Shown here piece after piece: positions 9,437-17,783 of a stretch of DNA of 64,000 bases. Origin of the DNA: Acidimicrobiales bacterium. Its GTDB lineage: Bacteria; Actinomycetota; Acidimicrobiia; Acidimicrobiales; Palsa-688. The position numbers were made by a program, and so were the translations under genes. The notes beneath the pieces are model-generated. The model saw nothing but the letters and a program-made list of their open reading frames with translations, had not been told where the DNA came from and did no database searches. Position 1 is the stretch's first letter. Every line of letters starts with the position of its first letter. The stretch is taken from NCBI GenBank assembly GCA_036378675.1, contig DASUWA010000019.1:30526-94525 (forward strand), read 5' to 3'.

Positions 9437-10372
9437 CTACCGGGGCTTCGCCGGTGAACCGGATTCCACGGTCAAACGCCCAGAGCTCCTCGAAACCCGC
9501 CGGGCGCCCGAGAGCTCGCATGCGGTGGCTGCACCGAGGACCACCTCGATCACCCGGGCCACCTCCGCAGAAGACGGGGGGTGAGCTTCGTCGTCCCCAC
9601 CCTGCTCGGGATCACGTAGCCACTTCCTCAGAGCCCGCCGGACGAGCGGGAGGGGCGCCTCCCGCAGGCCACGGGCATCGGTCGGGTCGAGCCTCGCTGA
9701 GAGTTGGTCGAGCAGGGTCGCTTCGTCGCGCAGCAGGTCGGCCTGGCGGGCGAGCACCGGGACGACGTCCCGCCCGGCGATGTCCGACAGCAGCGGGATC
9801 AGCTCGTGGCGTACCCGGTTCCGCAAAAAGCGCGGGTCGTCGTTGGTCGGGTCCTTCAGGACTGCCAGCCCTTCCTCCAAACAGAGGGCCTCGGTCTCGC
9901 TGCGGCGGAGACCCAGGAGCGGCCGGCTCGGATCGCGCTTGATTCCCGCGAGGCCGTCGAGGCCGGCGCCGCGAAGAAGGTTGAGCAGGACGGTCTCGGC
10001 CTGGTCGTCCATGGTGTGGCCCGTCATCACGGCCGGCGGGAGCACCGAATAGCGGGCGGCACGGGCGCGGGCCTCGAGGTCGGGCCCGGGATCCAGCCGG
10101 ACCGCGAGAGATTCGAAACGGGCTTCGAACCGGGCGGCCGCCTTCGCCACCGTCTCCGCCTCGAGATCCGATCCCTCTCGCAGCCCGTGGTCGACGTGAA
10201 AGGCGGTGACGTTGAGTCCTGCGGTCGTCGCGAGTGCCAAAAGGGCGAACGAGTCCGCGCCGCCCGAAACAGCGACGTTTACCGCAGCGCCCGGCAGGGG
10301 GAAGTCGCAGCGGTCGAGCAGAGCCTCCATGAGGCGCATCGATCGCGGCCCAGCCGACCTTCTCGTGGTCAC
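9437..10372 (-). CDS. tilS: tRNA(Ile)-lysidine synthetase
   Basis: TilS converts the wobble cytidine of tRNA-Ile(CAU) to lysidine so that AUA is read as isoleucine. The PP-loop ATPase signature AVSGGADSFALLALA is near residue 35, followed by FHVDHGLREGSDLEAE and MTGHTMDDQAETVLLNLLRG. The segment DDPRFLRNRVRHELIPLL is typical of TilS. The C-terminal part is short and Arg-rich. I chose the GTG at 10370-10372, overlapping the zincin stop (GTGA), giving 311 residues; ATGs at 10339 and 10330 are good alternatives. An upstream extension of the frame lies within the zincin gene and is rejected. Confidence 0.93.
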   Translation of the reverse strand: MTTRRSAGPRSMRLMEALLDRCDFPLPGAAVNVAVSGGADSFALLALATTAGLNVTAFHVDHGLREGSDLEAETVAKAAARFEARFESLAVRLDPGPDLEARARAARYSVLPPAVMTGHTMDDQAETVLLNLLRGAGLDGLAGIKRDPSRPLLGLRRSETEALCLEEGLAVLKDPTNDDPRFLRNRVRHELIPLLSDIAGRDVVPVLARQADLLRDEATLLDQLSARLDPTDARGLREAPLPLVRRALRKWLRDPEQGGDDEAHPPSSAEVARVIEVVLGAATACELSGARRVSRSSGRLTVESGSPAKPR

Positions 10373-11457
10373 CCCAGGGCCAGGGGTGGGGCCGCCGTCG
10401 CTCGGTCGATCCACGTCTGCGGATTGCGGATCTCTGGCCAGGAAGGCAGCCATCCCGGACCTTCCCAGACCTTGGACAACAGGCTCTTCCCACCGGCGCC
10501 CTCGACGGCTTCGATGAACCGTTCTCCCTGCTCGTACTGGCGAAGCTTGGCGTCGAGGCCGATGAGGACGCTCAGTGCCTTGGCGAACCCGCGCTGCTGT
10601 CGCCTCTGCCGGAGGACCGAGCTGAACCGCTTGGCGCTGGGGATCCGATCGGTGCCGGCCCGATCCATGGTGATGTCGCCGTGGCCTTCGAGCAGGCTCA
10701 TCATCCCCCCGATCTCCTGGATCGCCTCGTACTGCTCCGGGGAGGCGATGAGGGTGACCAGGCCGCCCTCGTCGAGCGGGTTGTTGCCAGAGCGGACCGC
10801 TGCTGCGGTCCGCCTGAGGGCCTCGAGGAGCTGCTTCGGATCGGGATCGATGGCGGAAAGCGTCCGCTCCACGAGCGAGAGGAAGTGGCCTCGCATCCAG
10901 GGAACGCCGGTGAACTGTGCGCGGTGGGTGACCTCGTGCAGCGCCAGCCACAGTCTGAACTCTCGCGGAGGGAAGCCGTACTTCCTTTCCAGCGAGACGA
11001 TGTTCGGGCCCACGTAATAGACCATGTCCTGGTCCTCGGGCCGCTCCTCCTCGATCAGGAGCTGGTCGTACTGGCCGAGAACCCGGGTGGACATCCATCC
11101 GAGGACCAGGCCGACCTCTCCTCCGCTCATAACTCGAGAAAGTTGCGTGAACGCGGACCCGACCTTGTGGGTTCGTTCGAGGCGTTCGCCGAGCTTGTCG
11201 GTCACCGGCCGGAGGAGCCGCTGGAACGACGCGACGTTCGCCTCGACCCACTCGGGGCGGTCGACGACGCGGGCGCGCGCGGCGCCGGCCAACGACCGCA
11301 GACCGGTCTCGGCGGTCACCAGCTCCTCCGCCTGGGCGGTCAGCTCGGCAAAGTCGGCCTCGAGAACCCGCCGCTCGTACCGAGAGAGCTGCGGCTGGCG
11401 GCTGGCGACCTTACGGGCGACCTGGGACGCCGTGTCCCACGAGATCACTTCAGCCAT
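10369..11457 (-). CDS. zincin-like metallopeptidase (DUF2342 family, F420-associated)
   Basis: This belongs to the actinobacterial family annotated as zincin-like metallopeptidase or coenzyme F420 biosynthesis-associated protein, whose true substrate is unknown. It has a zinc motif HEVTH in LWLALHEVTHRAQFTG, and a later EGHGD segment that could give the third ligand. The conserved FLSLVERTLSAIDPDP and DRIPSAKRF segments also fit. The length of 362 residues is normal. It starts at an ATG and its stop overlaps tilS, as in related genomes. The F420 link is consistent with a DDN-type protein at 27759-28202, but it is not proof of function. Confidence 0.82.
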   Translation of the reverse strand: MAEVISWDTASQVARKVASRQPQLSRYERRVLEADFAELTAQAEELVTAETGLRSLAGAARARVVDRPEWVEANVASFQRLLRPVTDKLGERLERTHKVGSAFTQLSRVMSGGEVGLVLGWMSTRVLGQYDQLLIEEERPEDQDMVYYVGPNIVSLERKYGFPPREFRLWLALHEVTHRAQFTGVPWMRGHFLSLVERTLSAIDPDPKQLLEALRRTAAAVRSGNNPLDEGGLVTLIASPEQYEAIQEIGGMMSLLEGHGDITMDRAGTDRIPSAKRFSSVLRQRRQQRGFAKALSVLIGLDAKLRQYEQGERFIEAVEGAGGKSLLSKVWEGPGWLPSWPEIRNPQTWIDRATAAPPLALG

Positions 11458-11558
11458 GCGACCGCTTTCTCACAACGTCGCGCATGCTACCGGTAACGCT
11501 GCGATGTCTCGCGCGGGGCGCGCGCCTGTAGGGGCGCCAAAAAAGGGGCCCGCCGGTG

Positions 11559-11747
11559 TTAGGCGATCTTTTTGCCGCGGGTCCTGGGTACCGCCATCGG
11601 CTCGTGGAGGTAGCAGTACTTCCCGTTGTTGTACATCGACAGCTTGGTGCTACAACCGGGCTCGCGACAGGTTCGGCCCTTCCCGAACGACTTCGACGGC
11701 CGCTCACTGCCACTCAAGGTGTGCCCTGCAAGGGTGCGCTCGCTCAT
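11559..11747 (-). CDS. small Cys/His (putative zinc-binding) protein
   Basis: This 62-residue protein has no function I can name. The central part reads CREPGCSTKLSMYNNGKYCY followed by LHEP, giving a C-x4-C-x12-C-x2-H arrangement that could bind one zinc ion. The ends are basic (SKSFGKGR, TRGKKIA). The start is the ATG at 11745-11747, preceded by AAGGGG with seven-base spacing. An upstream ATG six codons earlier lacks such a site. It lies between the anti-sigma gene and the zincin operon on the same strand. Similar short CxxxxC...YN...CxxH proteins occur in actinobacteria (recollection, not a search). Confidence 0.65.
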   Translation of the reverse strand: MSERTLAGHTLSGSERPSKSFGKGRTCREPGCSTKLSMYNNGKYCYLHEPMAVPRTRGKKIA

Positions 11748-11794
11748 TTCAATCCCCTTAAACACTCAGCGGCCGACGGTGATTCCGTGCCTCT

Positions 11795-12088
11795 CTATAC
11801 GAAGTCCGGGCGGGACTTGGATGCCTTCTCGATGCTCTCGGCGATCCGCTGGCGCAGGCTGTCGGGCACTTGATCCCGGCAACTTCGTGCAATGACAACC
11901 TTCAGCTCCGCCTCGAAATCGAACGCTCTCAGGCAGGGCGCGCAGTGATCCAGGTGCTCCTGTATGGCCTGCCGTCGGTCGGCGGTGAGCTCCCCGTCTA
12001 GGTAGTGATACAGGGTGTGCAGCGCGTCAGCGCAATCCCCACCACCCATGAGGTCGTCGACGCTCGGTTCCCGTGCCTTACCTTCCAT
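11795..12088 (-). CDS. rsrA: zinc-binding anti-sigma factor, RsrA type
   Basis: This 97-residue protein probably binds and holds the adjacent ECF sigma factor under reducing conditions and releases it on thiol oxidation. The ZAS motif is visible: Cys19, then His45-x3-Cys49-x2-Cys52 in EHLDHCAPC, matching the C...HxxxCxxC pattern of redox-sensing RsrA. The segment YHYLDGELTADRRQAIQEHL is typical. The ATG at 12086-12088 lies seven bases after the sigma gene stop, so the two are cotranscribed and probably coupled. A slightly longer N-terminus is possible. Confidence 0.88.
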   Translation of the reverse strand: MEGKAREPSVDDLMGGGDCADALHTLYHYLDGELTADRRQAIQEHLDHCAPCLRAFDFEAELKVVIARSCRDQVPDSLRQRIAESIEKASKSRPDFV

Positions 12089-12095
12089 CCGACTC

Positions 12096-12677
12096 TCAAC
12101 TCGTGCTCTCCGCGGTCTGATCGACCAGGCCGCGCTCCTTACCAAAATCGAGCAACGTCTTTTGAAGCGCCTTTCTTCCACGATGAAGTCGGCTCATCAC
12201 GGTTCCGATCGGAACGTCGAGGATGTCGGCGATCTCCTTGTACGAGAAACCTTCGACGTCGGCCAGTAAAACGGCCATTCGGAACTGCTCCGGTAGCGCT
12301 TCGACCGCGTCCTTCACGTCCCCCTCGGTGAAGTGCTCCAGCACCTGCTCCTCGGCGCTTCGCCCGGCGTTAGCCGCCTCGAGCCCGCCCAGCCGGCGGT
12401 ACAGGTAGAGGTCCTCGACCTCGTCGAGATCGGTCTGCTCGGGACGCCGGCGGCGGGCACGGTAGGAGTTGATGTAGGTGTTGGTGAGGATTCGGTACAA
12501 CCAGGCCTTCAGGTTGGTCCCCTCCTTGAAGGTGCCGAACGCCCGGTAGGCCTTCAAATAGGTCTCCTGGACCAGGTCCTCTGCGTCCGCGGGGTTGCGC
12601 GTCATACGAAGGGCGGCGCTGTAGAGCGACCCCATGTACTGCATGGCTTGTTCGGCGAACTGGGCCTGATCGGCCAT
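12096..12677 (-). CDS. sigR: ECF RNA polymerase sigma factor, SigR/SigH type
   Basis: This 193-residue ECF sigma factor likely directs the thiol-oxidative stress response. Region 2 is visible as [20 protein letters not shown] followed by [26 protein letters not shown], and region 4 as [20 protein letters not shown] followed by [21 protein letters not shown]. The pairing with a ZAS anti-sigma gene directly downstream supports the SigR/SigH assignment. It is divergent from gpsA. Autoregulation is usual in the family, but I could not find a clear GGAAT-N18-GTT promoter in the 119-bp upstream region. Confidence 0.92.
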   Translation of the reverse strand: MADQAQFAEQAMQYMGSLYSAALRMTRNPADAEDLVQETYLKAYRAFGTFKEGTNLKAWLYRILTNTYINSYRARRRRPEQTDLDEVEDLYLYRRLGGLEAANAGRSAEEQVLEHFTEGDVKDAVEALPEQFRMAVLLADVEGFSYKEIADILDVPIGTVMSRLHRGRKALQKTLLDFGKERGLVDQTAESTS

Positions 12678-12705
12678 GCGGCAACCCTACCCGGCCGGTG
12701 TGACG

Positions 12706-12729
12706 GCGCCCGGCGATATAGCCGGGCGC
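12706..12729. promoter_or_regulatory. perfect 9-bp inverted repeat in the sigR-gpsA divergent region
   Basis: GCGCCCGGC at 12706-12714 is followed by a six-base loop (GATATA) and its exact complement at 12721-12729. It lies 29 to 52 bases upstream of the sigR start and 68 bases before gpsA. No T-tract follows on either strand, so an operator or a 5' UTR hairpin is more likely than a terminator. Function inferred only. Confidence 0.5.
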
Positions 12730-12796
12730 GACGGGATAAGTCGGTCGGGCGGGATCCGAGCGACGACCGTTCTTTTTTTCCGTATGTTCTTGGGCT

Positions 12797-13786
12797 GTGA
12801 ACGTGACTGTTCTGGGGGCGGGATCGTGGGGAACGACGGTCGCGAGCCTTACAACGGCTCTCAACTCCACGGTCCTCTGGGCGCGCAATCCCGAGGTGGC
12901 CGGCGAAGTGAACCAGGAGCACACCAATGCCACCTACCTGCCCGGGGTAACGCTACCAAGGCGGCTGCGTGCCACTGCGGACCTCGAAGAGGCCGCCCGG
13001 TTCGCCGACGTCCTGATCGTCGGGGTCCCCTCGAAGGGCTTCCGGGCCACGGTCGAGGAGTCTCGGAAGTGGGTGCGGCCGTGGATACCGGTGGTCAGCC
13101 TCACCAAGGGCTTCGAGGTCGGGAGCCTGCTGAGGATGACCCAGATCATCGAGGAGCAGCTCCCCGGCCATCCCGCCGCGGCGTTGAGCGGGCCGAACCT
13201 GGCCCGCGAGATCATGGCCGGCCAAGCGGCGGCGAGCGTGGTCGCGACCGACGACCTGGGCGTGGCGGCCGGGCTGCAAGGCCTGCTCCGACACAAGCTG
13301 TTCCGGGTCTACCGCAACCACGACGTGATCGGTGCCGAGGTCGGCGGGGCGTTGAAGAACGTGATCGCCATCGCCTCCGGCATCGGCGAAGGACTCGGGG
13401 TAGGCGACAACACCAGGGCGGCGGTGATGACCCGGGGCCTCGCCGAGTTGATGAGGCTGGGCGTGGCGATGGGCGCGGAGTCCCAGACCCTCGCCGGGCT
13501 CGCCGGGATGGGGGACTTGGTGGCGACGTGCATGAGTCCGTTTTCGAGGAACCGGACGGTGGGCGAGCTGCTCGGCCGGGGCAAGCCACTCGACCAGATC
13601 CTCGCCGAGATGCACATGGTCGCCGAGGGGGTCGGAACCGCCAAGACCGCGCTGTCCCTCGCCGAGATGTACGGCGTGGAGCTGCCGATATGCGAGGAGA
13701 TCCACAAGGTGGTGCTGGGCCAGCAGCGCCCGGTGGACGCCTACCGGGGTTTGAGAGCGGCGGGGCACGAGGCCGACCCCGGATAG
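12797..13786 (+). CDS. gpsA: glycerol-3-phosphate dehydrogenase [NAD(P)+]
   Basis: GpsA reduces dihydroxyacetone phosphate to sn-glycerol 3-phosphate for phospholipid synthesis. The Rossmann motif VTVLGAGSWGTTVA is at the N-terminus. ALSGPNLAREI, the NHDVIGAEVGGALKNVIAIA segment with the catalytic Lys, GDNTRAAVMTRGLAEL and GLAGMGDLVATCMSPFSRNR all match the family. The start is GTG at 12797 and the length of 329 residues is normal. It faces the BluB-CobT gene convergently with an 11-bp gap, and is divergent from sigR. Confidence 0.95.
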   Translation: MNVTVLGAGSWGTTVASLTTALNSTVLWARNPEVAGEVNQEHTNATYLPGVTLPRRLRATADLEEAARFADVLIVGVPSKGFRATVEESRKWVRPWIPVVSLTKGFEVGSLLRMTQIIEEQLPGHPAAALSGPNLAREIMAGQAAASVVATDDLGVAAGLQGLLRHKLFRVYRNHDVIGAEVGGALKNVIAIASGIGEGLGVGDNTRAAVMTRGLAELMRLGVAMGAESQTLAGLAGMGDLVATCMSPFSRNRTVGELLGRGKPLDQILAEMHMVAEGVGTAKTALSLAEMYGVELPICEEIHKVVLGQQRPVDAYRGLRAAGHEADPG

Positions 13787-13797
13787 CTCCTGCCGTG

Positions 13798-15594
13798 TCA
13801 AACGGTTCGCGCGGTCTCCGTTCGAATCCGAAGAGCAGACTTGAGCAGCCCCGCGGCGAGCGATGCGCCGGCGCCCTCCCCGGCCCGCAGCCGCAGGTCG
13901 AGCAGCGGCTCCTGGCCGAGCGCCTCGAGTACCAGGCGGTGGCCGTTCTCCCGGCTCCGCTGCCCCGCCACGAGATGCGCCGCGATCGCAGGCTCCTCCC
14001 GCACGGCGACGAGGGCTGCGACGGAGGTCGCCAAGCCGTCGAGGATGACGACGCCACCCGCTTCGGCGACGCCTCGAGTGACGCCGGCGAGGAACACGAT
14101 CTCGGGTCCGCCCAGAGCGGCGACAATTCCTAAACGGTTCGCCGACGAGCTGGCCGAAGAATTAGTGAGCCCGAGGCTTGTTGCCCGCTCCAGGGCCGCG
14201 GCGACGACTTCTCGTTTTCTGTCCACCATCGCCGAGTCCGCCCCCGCCCCCAACCCGACGACCGCACCGGGGTCGGCACCAAGCAAGGCGGCCGCCACCG
14301 CGGCCGCAACGGTTGTGTTGCCGATGCCAACCTCGCCGAGGGCGACCAGCCACGAGGCGCCGGCCGAGCTGCCGGCGGGGTCCCGAACGAGCGAGCGACC
14401 CAAACCGGCTCCGGCGTCGAGGAGAGTCCGGGCGTCATCGAGCGTCAGGGCGTCGCCGTGGACGAGATCGGACCTATGGCCGGCGGGGCGGCGGCACAAC
14501 GCCCCGGCGACCGGATCTCCTTCCACCCCGGCGTCTACGACCACGACGTCCAGGCCGGCCGATAAGGCCGCGACCGCCCCGACTGAACTCCGCGCAACCG
14601 TGGCCTCGGCCACCGATCGCGTGACGGTGAAATCGTACGCAGAGACGTCGTGTCTCCGCACGAGGTGGTCGGCGGCCGCGAGCACCAGCGTTCCGCCGTC
14701 GAGGCGAACGTTGGCCGGCCCGCCGAGCACCGCGAGCACCTTGTCCACGGCCCGGTCGAGGACACCGAGAGCTCCGAGGGGGCTCAGGATGGCGTCGCCG
14801 GAATCGTGGGCGGCGACCACGGCCGACTGAGAGGGCATCGCCACCCGGGATCCCGAACGAGGAGGGATTCGCCGGCCGTCCCAGCGGTCGCGCATCACCA
14901 CGGCTTCGAGGGGCGCCTTCTCCGACCAACCTCGGCGTTCCAGCCCCGGGGTCGGGGGTCTTTCGTCCGGCCAGCCGACGCACAGCCATCCCAGAGACTC
15001 GACGCCGTCGGGGGCTTCGACCAGTCCGGCCAGGTCCCCTGGCTCGAACAGGGTGACCCAACCGACTCCCAGCCCGGCGGCCCTGGCACACAGCCACAGG
15101 TTCTGGATGGCGCACGCGCACGACCACAGGTCAGCGTCCTGAAACGTCGCCCGCCCCAGTACGTCGCCAGCGGGAGTCCGGCGATCGCAACAGACCACGA
15201 TTCCGACGGGTGCTTCCCGGATTCCCTCCAGGTCGAGGTCGAGGAGGTGCCGGCCGGAGTCCGGATCCATGGAAGCGGCCTGAGAAAGACGTGCTCGATC
15301 GGCAAGGACCGCGGCTCGGGAGCGAGTGCTCTCATCGGTCACCACGATGAACCGCCACGGCTGCGAGTGCCCGACCGATGGCGCCTGGTGAGCGGCGGAA
15401 AGGAGCTCGGTGACAATTCCTTCCGGGACGGGGTCCGGACGAAAGCGACGAATGTCGCGCCGCGCGGCCAGAATCCGCGCCAGCGTGCCCTGCTCCTCTT
15501 CCGAGAATGCCCATGCCGACGGGTCAGCCGATCTTTCGGCAGCGCTGGACGCGTCGCCGATGTTCGGTGCAGCGCGCGACCAGGTCTGGGGCAT
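13798..15594 (-). CDS. BluB-CobT fusion: 5,6-dimethylbenzimidazole synthase / nicotinate-nucleotide--DMB phosphoribosyltransferase
   Basis: Two cobamide lower-ligand enzymes are joined in one 598-residue chain. The N-terminal part (about 30-250) is a BluB-type flavin enzyme of the nitroreductase fold that makes DMB from FMNH2: RRDIRRFRPDPVPE, AAHQAPSVGHSQPWRFIVV, and FQDADLWSCACAIQNLWLCA. The C-terminal part (about 260-598) is CobT: HDSGDAILSPLGALGVLDRA, LVALGEVGIGNTTVAAAVAA and GGVVILDGLATSVAAL. The fusion would feed DMB straight to alpha-ribazole phosphate synthesis. I place the start at the ATG at 15592-15594. The frame stays open to 15813 but that part overlaps the opposite gene and a tandem repeat. 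No other cobalamin gene is in the window. Confidence 0.9.
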   Translation of the reverse strand: MPQTWSRAAPNIGDASSAAERSADPSAWAFSEEEQGTLARILAARRDIRRFRPDPVPEGIVTELLSAAHQAPSVGHSQPWRFIVVTDESTRSRAAVLADRARLSQAASMDPDSGRHLLDLDLEGIREAPVGIVVCCDRRTPAGDVLGRATFQDADLWSCACAIQNLWLCARAAGLGVGWVTLFEPGDLAGLVEAPDGVESLGWLCVGWPDERPPTPGLERRGWSEKAPLEAVVMRDRWDGRRIPPRSGSRVAMPSQSAVVAAHDSGDAILSPLGALGVLDRAVDKVLAVLGGPANVRLDGGTLVLAAADHLVRRHDVSAYDFTVTRSVAEATVARSSVGAVAALSAGLDVVVVDAGVEGDPVAGALCRRPAGHRSDLVHGDALTLDDARTLLDAGAGLGRSLVRDPAGSSAGASWLVALGEVGIGNTTVAAAVAAALLGADPGAVVGLGAGADSAMVDRKREVVAAALERATSLGLTNSSASSSANRLGIVAALGGPEIVFLAGVTRGVAEAGGVVILDGLATSVAALVAVREEPAIAAHLVAGQRSRENGHRLVLEALGQEPLLDLRLRAGEGAGASLAAGLLKSALRIRTETARTV

Positions 15595-15628
15595 CGGAAC
15601 TGGAGCGTACGCGCGGCCGCGAAACAAG

Positions 15629-15673
15629 CCCAAAGAAACCAACCCCAAAGAAACCAACCCCAAAGAAACCAAC
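15629..15673. repeat. 15-bp tandem repeat, three copies
   Basis: The unit CCCAAAGAAACCAAC is repeated exactly three times at 15629-15643, 15644-15658 and 15659-15673. It lies between the divergent BluB-CobT gene and the phosphodiesterase gene, 35 bases upstream of the first and 37 bases before the chosen start of the second. It is A/C-rich and contrasts with the surrounding GC content. Confidence 0.9.
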
Positions 15674-15709
15674 ACAGAAAGAAGCGGTGTCCCCGGTAGC
15701 GTCCGCAAT

Positions 15710-16531
15710 GTGGCTGGCGCCCGATTTCCTTTCCTCGACGGCTCGCGACCGATCGCGTTCGCCCACCGTGGCGGCGCGCTCGAGAACGTGGAGAACACCT
15801 GGACTTCGTTCAAGCACGCCCTCGATCTCGGCTACGGCTATATGGAGACCGACGTCCATGCGACAAGCGACGAGGTCGTGGTCGCGGTGCACGACCCGGA
15901 CCTCTCCCGGGTCGGCGACCGTCAAGGGCTGGTGAGAGATCTCACCTGGCACGATTTGTCGGGTATCGAGCTGACCGGCGGCGAACACGTTCCACGCCTG
16001 GACGACCTGCTCGGTGCTTGGCCGGACGTGCGGTGGAACGTGGACGCTAAACACGACTCGGTGGTACGTCCGCTGGCGGACACCCTGATGCGGTGCGATG
16101 CGGTGGATCGGGTGTGCGTGACGTCGTTTTCGGACGTGCGTCTCGAGCGGCTGAAGCGGATGATCGGCCCGAGGCTCTGCACCGCGATGGGTCCGGCAGC
16201 CGTGGGAACCCTGCGGCTGACCAGCCTCTCACCGTTCGCACCGGGCGCGCTTTCGCGTGCGGCCCTGCTGCCGTTCCGGAGGTTCGGTGCGGTCCAGGTC
16301 CCGACCCGCTACCGCAACGTCGAGATCATCGAACGACGATTCGTGAACACCGCGCACCACGCCGGTCTGCAGGTCCACGTATGGACCATCGACGACGAGC
16401 CCGAGATGGCACGGCTCCTCGATCTCGGAGTCGACGGGATCATGACCGACCGCCCAACCCTCCTGAAGAGTGTTCTCGAGAAGCGAGGCGAGTGGCGCGG
16501 GCGCGGCGACGATGGGATCCGCCAGGTTTAA
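15710..16531 (+). CDS. glycerophosphodiester phosphodiesterase
   Basis: The enzyme likely hydrolyses glycerophosphodiesters to sn-glycerol 3-phosphate and an alcohol. GDPD TIM-barrel signatures are clear: IAFAHRGGALENVENTWTSF (catalytic His and Glu), YMETDVHATSDEVVVAVHDP (metal Asp and His), WNVDAKHDSV with the metal-binding acid, VCVTSFSDVRLERLK, and VHVWTIDDEPEMARLLDLGV followed by DGIMTDRPTLL. No signal peptide is seen, so it is probably cytoplasmic. I chose the GTG at 15710 (273 residues). The frame is open farther upstream through the tandem repeat, but those residues (KETNP repeats) are unlike the family. The start is uncertain. Confidence 0.9.
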   Translation: MAGARFPFLDGSRPIAFAHRGGALENVENTWTSFKHALDLGYGYMETDVHATSDEVVVAVHDPDLSRVGDRQGLVRDLTWHDLSGIELTGGEHVPRLDDLLGAWPDVRWNVDAKHDSVVRPLADTLMRCDAVDRVCVTSFSDVRLERLKRMIGPRLCTAMGPAAVGTLRLTSLSPFAPGALSRAALLPFRRFGAVQVPTRYRNVEIIERRFVNTAHHAGLQVHVWTIDDEPEMARLLDLGVDGIMTDRPTLLKSVLEKRGEWRGRGDDGIRQV

Positions 16532-16544
16532 CTCGGCTCTACGG

Positions 16545-17783
16545 TCAGCCCGTGACCCGAGGTCCAGGGGAAAACGTCACCGGCAGGTGCTTGATGCCGT
16601 TGATGAAGTTCGATCGCAGCCGCTCGGCGGGTCCCGCGGGCTGGAGGTCGGGAATCCGGTCGAGCAGGTGCTCGAACATCACCCGGATCTCCAACCGGGC
16701 CAGGTTGGCGCCCAGACAGAAGTGCGGGCCGCCGCCGCCGAAAGCCATGTGCGGGTTGGGATCTCTGCCGATATCCAGGCGGTCGGGATCGTCGAACACG
16801 GTCTCGTCCCTGTTGGCCGACGCGTGGAAGAACACCACCTTTTCACCATCGTGAATCCGCTGGCCACCGAGGTCGAAGTCCGCGGCGGCTTGCCTGCGGA
16901 AATTCATGACCGGTGACACGTAGCGGAGCAGCTCCTCGATCGCCGTGCCCAGAAGGCTCCGGTCGCTCACCAGCCGCTGCCATTGGTCCGGATGGTCGAA
17001 GAAAGCATGCATCCCGCCCGCCATCAGGTTCCGCGTGGTCTCGTTTCCCGCAACGGAAAGAAGGAGGAAGAACAGCTCGAGATCGAGGTCGGACAGGCTC
17101 TCTCCCTCGACCTCAACCTGCGTGAGCACGCTCATCAGGTCGCCGTGCGGATCGAGCCTTTTCTTCGCGAATAGCTCCGCCGCGTACGCGTACAACTCCA
17201 TCGCGGCGTGCGTCGCCTGGTCGGCGTTGATCTGGTACTCGGGGTCCTCGTTCCCGACCATCTGGTTCGACCAGTCGAACACCCGATGCCGATCGTCGCG
17301 AGGCACTCCGAGCAGTTCTGCGATAACAATCAGTGGAAGCTCCGCGACCAGGTCGGTGACGAAGTCGGCGCTGCCCTTCTCGATGACGGCATCGATGATC
17401 TCGTCGGCGGTCTCGTGGATGTGCTGCTCGAGCTGGGAGACCATGCGCGGCGTGAAGCCCTTGTTCACGAGTCTTCGGTACCTCGTGTGAAGAGGAGGGT
17501 CCATGTTCAACATCATCAGCTGCTGCTGAGCGAGCTCCTCCTCCGGCAACTCCCAAATGAACGTCGCCTTATGAGAAGAAGAAAAATGTTCGTAATCCCT
17601 GTTGACCGCGACGCAATCGTTGTAGCGGGTTACCGCCCAGAAACCAGGCCCGTCGATCTCGTCGTGCCACACGACCCCTTGCTTGCGCAGTTCGGCGAAC
17701 CAGTCGTAGGGAACGCCGCGTACATAGATCGATGAGTCGGTCAGGTCGATCGCTGGGCCCGATCGCCCGGGTGCTGCAGTCAT
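16545..17783 (-). CDS. cytochrome P450
   Basis: This is a soluble bacterial class I P450 of 412 residues. The I-helix oxygen-activation motif is AGNETTR (245-251), the K-helix ExxR is EELLR (283-287), and the heme loop is FGGGGPHFCLGANLAR with Cys356 as ligand. MDPPLHTRYRRLVNKGFTPR is the C-helix region. Overall the pattern resembles the CYP124/125/142 group used on sterol side chains and branched lipids, but the substrate cannot be deduced. No ferredoxin or reductase gene is adjacent. The ATG at 17781-17783 lacks an obvious ribosome site, so a leaderless transcript is possible. Divergent from the MFS gene. Confidence 0.95.
   Translation of the reverse strand: MTAAPGRSGPAIDLTDSSIYVRGVPYDWFAELRKQGVVWHDEIDGPGFWAVTRYNDCVAVNRDYEHFSSSHKATFIWELPEEELAQQQLMMLNMDPPLHTRYRRLVNKGFTPRMVSQLEQHIHETADEIIDAVIEKGSADFVTDLVAELPLIVIAELLGVPRDDRHRVFDWSNQMVGNEDPEYQINADQATHAAMELYAYAAELFAKKRLDPHGDLMSVLTQVEVEGESLSDLDLELFFLLLSVAGNETTRNLMAGGMHAFFDHPDQWQRLVSDRSLLGTAIEELLRYVSPVMNFRRQAAADFDLGGQRIHDGEKVVFFHASANRDETVFDDPDRLDIGRDPNPHMAFGGGGPHFCLGANLARLEIRVMFEHLLDRIPDLQPAGPAERLRSNFINGIKHLPVTFSPGPRVTG

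Noticed and set aside
10373..11251. Upstream extension of the tilS frame
   Set aside because: It lies over the zincin gene and does not resemble TilS; the TilS fold begins after the GTG at 10372.
12678..12796. SigR-type autoregulatory promoter (GGAAT-N18-GTT) before sigR
   Set aside because: No adequate match to both elements at correct spacing was found on the minus strand.
15629..15673. Possible CRISPR-like array
   Set aside because: The three 15-bp units are directly tandem without spacers and no cas gene is present.
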